Shown piece after piece: positions 62,082 to 64,000 of a stretch of 64,000 bases of DNA. The DNA comes from JBKPNJ01 sp963695705 (GTDB lineage Bacteria; Actinomycetota; Actinomycetes; Propionibacteriales; Nocardioidaceae). The DNA lies in contig CAVOHB010000006.1 of assembly GCA_963695705.1 (NCBI GenBank), positions 496,001 through 560,000 on the forward strand, written 5' to 3'. Under the pieces are notes generated by a model. That model ran no database searches and was not told where the DNA came from. It saw only the letters and a program-made list of their open reading frames with translations. A program made the position numbers and the translations under genes. The stretch's first letter is position 1; every line of letters starts with the position of its first letter.

Positions 62082-62345
62082 ATGGCCGTGACGAGAGCGC
62101 CCGAGGTCTACGCCGACTTCCTGCTGCCCCATGTGACCCCGCACAGCCATCTCGTCGATGTCGGCTGCGGGTCCGGCGAGTTGTCGCCGGGCTCGCGGCG
62201 TACGTCGGACGCGTCACCGGGATCGATCTCGACGATGCCGAGATCGAAGCCGCTCGACGAGAAGGCAGCCGGCTCGGCGTCGCCAACGCCGAGATCAGGC
62301 GTGTACTCAAGCCGGGGGGGTGGCCGCGGTGGCGAGTGTCTAATA
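62082..62345 (+). pseudogene. Remnant of a SAM-dependent methyltransferase
   Basis: ATG 62082 begins TRAPEVYADFLLPHVTPHSH then motif I LVDVGCGSGEL; a one-base shift near 62183 gives GLAAYVGRVTGIDLDDAEIE, followed directly by RRVLKPGG. Roughly 60-70 residues normally between NAEI-type sequence and the late RVLKPGG motif are absent, and the frame ends soon after, against the convergent kinase gene. So both an internal deletion and a shift are present. Confidence 0.78.
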
Positions 62346-62359
62346 CGGCGGTTCCCGCG

Positions 62360-62956
62360 TCATCCACCCTCGACGACGAGGTCCGCAGCGTCGGCCGGTC
62401 GCGCCATGCGCTCGTAGTAGTCCTCGGCGGCTGCCCAGCGTTCGATCCAGCCTGGGTCGTTCTCACCCCGCGCATGCAGCCTTCGTAGGCGAAGCTCTCG
62501 GGGTGCGTCGACGAAGACGGTCAGATCCCAGTACGCGCGCAGCCGGGCCCGGAGCAGGTACACCCCCTCGACGATCACCACTCCGGCCGGGTTGACCTCC
62601 ACCCAGCCACCGAGGGAGTTGCTCGGCCAGTCGTAACGCTGAAAGCTCGCGACCCGGCCGGCGCGCAGTGGTCGCAGCAGCTGGCTCTCCAGGCGCCGGT
62701 GGTCGAAGTACCGCTCAAAGCCCTCGCGCGCCGTCCAGGAGCGCCAGTCACGTTCCTCCGGTCCGTAGAAGTCGTCCCCGTGCACGACGGTGACGTCGGG
62801 ACGCTCCACGAGCAGAGCTTCCGCCAGCGTCGACTTGCCGGCGGCACCGAGACCGTCGATCCCCACCAGGGTCAGTGCCGCAGACTGCCGACTCGTCAGC
62901 CGAGCAAGCACGGGCTGCAAGGCATCCGGGCTGGTGAACGGCCCGCTGGGGCTCAT
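62360..62956 (-). CDS. Uridine-kinase-like P-loop kinase
   Basis: A 198-aa P-loop protein from ATG 62956 (MSPSGPFTSPDALQPVLARL). Walker A is GIDGLGAAGKSTLAEALL, HGDDFYGPEERDWRSW is the substrate Asp region, VIVEGVYLLRARLRAYWDLT the strand before VFVDAPRELRLRRLHAR (lid arginines). This fits the uridine kinase/phosphoribulokinase-like group; the substrate is unknown. Confidence 0.85.
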   Translation of the reverse strand: MSPSGPFTSPDALQPVLARLTSRQSAALTLVGIDGLGAAGKSTLAEALLVERPDVTVVHGDDFYGPEERDWRSWTAREGFERYFDHRRLESQLLRPLRAGRVASFQRYDWPSNSLGGWVEVNPAGVVIVEGVYLLRARLRAYWDLTVFVDAPRELRLRRLHARGENDPGWIERWAAAEDYYERMARPADAADLVVEGG

Positions 62957-63039
62957 CGAACGCATCCTCCTTCCGCTGGCTGACCTTCGTGATCGTCGCA
63001 TCTTCATGTGGCGTTCATGATCGCCGCCACAATGAGGAC

Positions 63040-63753
63040 ATGCGCATCCTGGTCGTGGAGGACGAGCCCAAGATGGGTGAGCTGTTGAGTCGCGGGCTGC
63101 GTGAGGAGGGTTTCTACGCCGAGGTCGCGACGACCGGGCAGCACGCGCTCTGGCTCGCCGAGACCGGCGACTGGGACGCCTTGGTGCTCGACCTCATGCT
63201 GCCGGACCACAGCGGTATCGAGGTGTGCCGCCGTCTGCGCGCCTCCCGCAACTGGGTGCCGGTCCTGGTGTTGACCGCACGAGCCGAGGTACCCACGCGG
63301 GTCGAGGGCCTGGACGCGGGGGCCGACGACTATCTGGTGAAGCCGTTCGCGTTCGCCGAGCTGCTCGCTCGGCTGCGTGCGCTGCTGCGCCGCGGGGAGA
63401 TCGAGCGCCCTGTCGTGCTGGAGGTTGCGGATCTTCGGCTCGACCCGGCGACAAGGCGCGTGTGGCGGGGCGAGCAGGAGGTGGTGCTCACGGCCAAGGA
63501 GTTCGATCTGCTGCATCTGTTCGTACGCCGTCCGGACCATGTTCTGACCCGGGATTGGCTCCTCGAGCATGCCTGGGACATCGCCTACGAGCGAGGCTCC
63601 AACGTCGTCGACGTCTGTGTCCGCTCGCTGAGGGACAAGGTCGACCGCCCCTTCGGATGCGAGACCTTGGAGACCGTGCGTGGTGTGGGATACCGCCTGC
63701 GGGCGACGAGTCGGGCGGCGAAGCCGGCCGGACGCCCGAAAGCGCGACGGTGA
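63040..63753 (+). CDS. OmpR-family response regulator
   Basis: A 237-aa regulator from ATG 63040 (MRILVVEDEPKMGELLSRGL). Phosphoacceptor Asp51 in LVLDLMLPDHSG, Thr in VLTARAE, Lys in YLVKPFAF; the C-terminal winged helix has LTAKEFDLLHLFVRRP and NVVDVCVRSLRDKVD. The stop overlaps the next GTG (GTGA), so it pairs with the following kinase. This is a MprA/CutR-like arrangement; the signal is unknown. Confidence 0.94.
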   Translation: MRILVVEDEPKMGELLSRGLREEGFYAEVATTGQHALWLAETGDWDALVLDLMLPDHSGIEVCRRLRASRNWVPVLVLTARAEVPTRVEGLDAGADDYLVKPFAFAELLARLRALLRRGEIERPVVLEVADLRLDPATRRVWRGEQEVVLTAKEFDLLHLFVRRPDHVLTRDWLLEHAWDIAYERGSNVVDVCVRSLRDKVDRPFGCETLETVRGVGYRLRATSRAAKPAGRPKARR

Positions 63754-64000
63754 GCCGGCTGCCGATCCGGGTGCGCCTGGCGCTGGCGTTCGCGCTGGCG
63801 ATGGTGGCCCTGCTCGGCACAGCGGGCACGTTCCTGTATCTCAAGCTGGCGTCGGACCTGTCGCAGGCGCTCGACCAGGAACTTCGCCAGCGGGCCGAGG
63901 ACCTGGCTGTGCTCGTCCGTGATCCGGGTGCCCCGCTCGACGCGACCGCGAGCGCACCGCTGATCGAGTCCGGTGAGAGCTTCGCGCAGGTCGTCGATGG
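63750..64000 (+). CDS. Sensor histidine kinase (N-terminal part, runs off window)
   Basis: GTG 63750 starts VSRLPIRVRLALAFALAMVA, a first membrane segment continuing to LLGTAGTFLYL, then the start of an extracytoplasmic sensor domain (SDLSQALDQELRQRAEDLAV). Its kinase domains lie beyond the window edge; the assignment rests on this N-terminal form and the 4-base overlap with the response regulator. Confidence 0.85.
   Translation, partial: MSRLPIRVRLALAFALAMVALLGTAGTFLYLKLASDLSQALDQELRQRAEDLAVLVRDPGAPLDATASAPLIESGESFAQVVD

Noticed and set aside
1..64000. CRISPR arrays, tRNA or rRNA genes
   Set aside because: No regularly spaced identical repeats with unique spacers and no recognisable tRNA or rRNA segments were seen by reading; a dedicated tool run was not possible here.

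Overview
The window is high-GC, with strong third-position G/C bias, GTG starts and AGGAGG-type ribosome binding sites. It reads as an actinobacterial chromosome. The order miaA, dapF, hflX, dinG-like helicase, lexA, LysM protein, nrdR, nrdJ (B12-dependent ribonucleotide reductase) resembles Nocardioidaceae and related Propionibacteriales. That placement is an inference from gene content and has not been tested by a search.

Layout. 1-8.3 kb: Nudix hydrolase (cut by the window edge), MT0933-type antitoxin, miaA, a secreted gamma-glutamyltransferase, dapF, hflX, and a DinG/XPD-like helicase. 8.3-13.8 kb: PhnB-like protein, a heterodimeric ABC exporter pair, and small conserved proteins. 13.9-23.5 kb: a two-component system, lexA with an SOS box, an accessory block (cupin, VOC, arginase-like, DrrAB-type ABC transporter), an SOS-controlled LysM protein, a Dps protein, a 59-aa gene with a hairpin terminator, and nrdR behind a pair of candidate NrdR boxes. 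23.6-28 kb: nrdJ carrying two inteins, each at an active-site cysteine. 28-46.7 kb: C45 peptidase, RecQ-like helicase, VWA/XRE pair, a deleted NERD/UvrD helicase remnant, surface and membrane proteins, methyltransferase, BTAD/AfsR-type regulator, APH(6)-like kinase, DNA polymerase IV, MalY-like aminotransferase and DUF445 protein.

46.7-54 kb holds the most unusual locus: two divergent, tightly coupled operons with three different ATP-grasp ligases, a type 1 glutamine amidotransferase/S51-peptidase-like protein, an esterase-fold protein and an M20 peptidase. It looks like a pathway that builds and trims an amide- or peptide-linked small molecule. 54-55.4 kb is a gene-poor islet with two small proteins of mobile-element type. 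55.4-59.4 kb is an operon of a beta-phosphoglucomutase-like HAD phosphatase, a GH65 disaccharide phosphorylase and an esterase. 59.4-64 kb holds small conserved proteins around a 64-bp near-perfect palindrome, a UGT-like glycosyltransferase, a decayed methyltransferase, a uridine-kinase-like protein and a second two-component system that runs off the window.

Caution: from about 38.6 kb onward at least eight otherwise normal genes need a one-base insertion or deletion to read through. This points to sequence quality as much as to gene decay. Coordinates given for those genes span the restored reading.
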